29,104 nucleotides of DNA from JAENVU01 sp964544295 (GTDB taxonomy: Bacteria > Actinomycetota > Acidimicrobiia > IMCC26256 > JAENVU01). A model generated the notes under the pieces. That model worked only from the letters and a program-made list of their open reading frames with translations, was not told the DNA's origin and ran no database searches. Positions 28,196-29,104 of the stretch are shown here, piece by piece. Location: NCBI GenBank assembly GCA_964544295.1, contig CAZJBJ010000034.1, forward strand, positions 1 through 29,104, in the 5' to 3' direction. Numbering within the stretch: position 1 is the first letter of the stretch; every line of letters begins with the position of its first letter. The position numbers and the translations under genes were made by a program.

Positions 28196-28902
28196 TGCGA
28201 GGCTCCTTCGGTTGCAACGACGGGACCCAGGCTACCTGGCCCCGCAATACCACCGGCCGCCAGGATGAGCTGCTCGAGCTCCGCCTGCCGCCGGGATGCC
28301 CGCTCTACTTCTTCGGGCGTTTCGATCAGGGACTGGAGCAGCATCTCGCCCTCGCGCCAGTCCTCGAACTCGTCCTGGAGCATGAACCCCAGCGAGCGTT
28401 GGGTGGGCGAGTCGGTGATCCGACTCGTGCCGTTGAGGTGGTACGTGTAGGCCGCGATCTTGCGGGGGAGCAGCACCCGGAACACGCCGACGAGCTTCTC
28501 GATCGTGTGCTCGGGGGCCTCGGGGTCCCGCAGCGCCTCGACGAACGCCTCCATCTGCGGGTTGGGGGCCTCGCACAGCCGGTCCGTGTCCATCTCCCGC
28601 AGCTCCGGCAGGCGCTTGTCCATCAGCTCGGCGTGCCAGGCGTGGTGATAGCAGTGGCGGCCGAGGACGAGCTTCACGTCGAGCTCGGGCACCGTGGCGA
28701 CCCACCCGCCGAGCGACTCGAACAGGCGCATCTCGAGCCACTTGTAGTTGCCGACCCGGCGGGCCGATTCCTCGACCGAGAAGATCCCGGGGAGTTCCCG
28801 CCGGTCCCAGGGCGCGAACGCGGCGCGTGGCTTGTAGGGGTCGGCCATGAGCAGTGGCTCCGAACGTCGTTGTTGGGCCCGAAAATCAGGGATCTCGCGC
28901 AT
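28192..28902 (-). CDS. Helical-bundle protein coupled to the DUF455-type gene
   Basis: This 236-residue protein is mostly helical, with WLEMRLFESLGGWVATVPELDVKLVLG (about 56-81), then a His-rich stretch RHCYHHAWHAELMDKRLPEL (82-101) and a late acidic helix QDEFEDWREGEMLLQSL. Position, length and acidic/His residues suggest a second ferritin-like protein, but a complete set of ExxH metal motifs is not evident. The frame is open to 28935. ATG 28902 has GGAG 6 bases upstream (28909-28912) and is preferred; ATG 28848 (MADPYKP) is the other candidate. The ATGA overlap suggests that the two proteins are made in equal amounts and may pair. Confidence 0.75.
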   Translation of the reverse strand: MREIPDFRAQQRRSEPLLMADPYKPRAAFAPWDRRELPGIFSVEESARRVGNYKWLEMRLFESLGGWVATVPELDVKLVLGRHCYHHAWHAELMDKRLPELREMDTDRLCEAPNPQMEAFVEALRDPEAPEHTIEKLVGVFRVLLPRKIAAYTYHLNGTSRITDSPTQRSLGFMLQDEFEDWREGEMLLQSLIETPEEVERASRRQAELEQLILAAGGIAGPGSLGPVVATEGASQ

Positions 28903-28975
28903 TCTTCGCTCCGAGGTCCCGAGGGTCAAGCCCACGTGACGGGAGTCACGTCACGATCGGTTCAGGCGCGGAGTC

Positions 28976-29104
28976 TCACGCCGCCGAGCGCTGGGCCGGA
29001 GCGACCGGGGCCGCGTGCTCCCGCGCGGCGGGGTGGGTGCCGCGCTCGGCCACCAGGATGCCCGCCACGATCCGCGCCGCGCCCAGGTAGCCGTCGAGGC
29101 CGAG
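28976..29104 (-). CDS. 3' end of an unidentified gene (runs off the window)
   Basis: The last 42 codons and TGA (28976-28978) of a minus-strand gene are present. The translation includes LGLDGYLGAARIVAGILVAERG followed by an Ala/His/Pro-rich tail. Nearly every third base is G or C, as in real genes of this window, which supports coding. The part is too short to name the family. It ends 73 bases before the start of the coupled helical-bundle gene on the same strand. Confidence 0.6.
   Translation of the reverse strand, partial: LGLDGYLGAARIVAGILVAERGTHPAAREHAAPVAPAQRSAA

Overview
This window is high-GC DNA from a bacterium that is almost certainly in the Actinomycetota. Gene order supports this. 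One block has the order known from Mycobacterium tuberculosis Rv2690c-Rv2694c (KimA/APC-type permease, ceoB, ceoC, OB-fold protein). A second has the order of Rv3649-Rv3661 (Zn-finger helicase, Tad pilus genes, HAD phosphatase). Many genes use GTG starts, several look leaderless, and adjacent genes are often joined by 4-base ATGA or GTGA overlaps. A selenocysteine tRNA and an Acidimicrobiia-like flavour suggest a non-mycobacterial lineage (inference only). No insertion sequence, prophage or CRISPR array is visible.

Layout. 1-675 (-) is the 5' part of the proton-pumping pyrophosphatase hppA. 847-4607 is a potassium block: a KimA-type importer (-), two TrkA/RCK-type regulators (+) and an OB-fold protein (-). 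4618-7032 (+) fuses an NPP/alkaline-phosphatase-type domain to an endonuclease/exonuclease/phosphatase domain. 7039-9338 (-) is a coupled SDR dehydrogenase and alpha/beta-hydrolase pair. 9431-10980 (+) is a lipoprotein coupled to a LytR-CpsA-Psr enzyme. 11023-13305 (+) is a MrfA-like helicase whose stop codon overlaps that of a convergent pentapeptide-repeat lipoprotein.

14129-18570 (-) is a compact Tad (tight adherence) secretion/pilus operon, transcribed as CpaE/Ssd-like ATPase, tadA, tadB, tadC, flp, tadE, tadG-like. The divergent HAD phosphatase (18721-19521, +) is coupled to a PLP-dependent ACC-deaminase/D-cysteine desulfhydrase family enzyme. Next come a 12-bp-stem bidirectional terminator, a 25-residue membrane peptide gene, selC (tRNA-Sec) and two tandem aldo/keto reductases.

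22906-24782 holds a secreted protein with four neocarzinostatin-like disulfide repeats plus a Calx-beta domain, bracketed by two perfect 44-bp direct repeats. After it come a primary-like sigma factor (-) with a DnaA-box cluster in its upstream region, an ABM monooxygenase-fold gene (+) ending in a pentanucleotide tandem repeat, a VOC/glyoxalase-fold gene (+), an unrecognised gene (-), two coupled helical-bundle genes (-, at least one ferritin-like), and the 3' end of an unidentified gene (-).

The least explained items are the 44-bp repeat pair and the protein it brackets, the NPP-EEP fusion, the DnaA boxes before the sigma gene, the microprotein beside selC, and the perfect palindrome in the SDR/lipoprotein divergent promoter. 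Starts were chosen by eye from ribosome-binding sites, overlaps and family alignment. Functions come from recalled family motifs, not from database searches.
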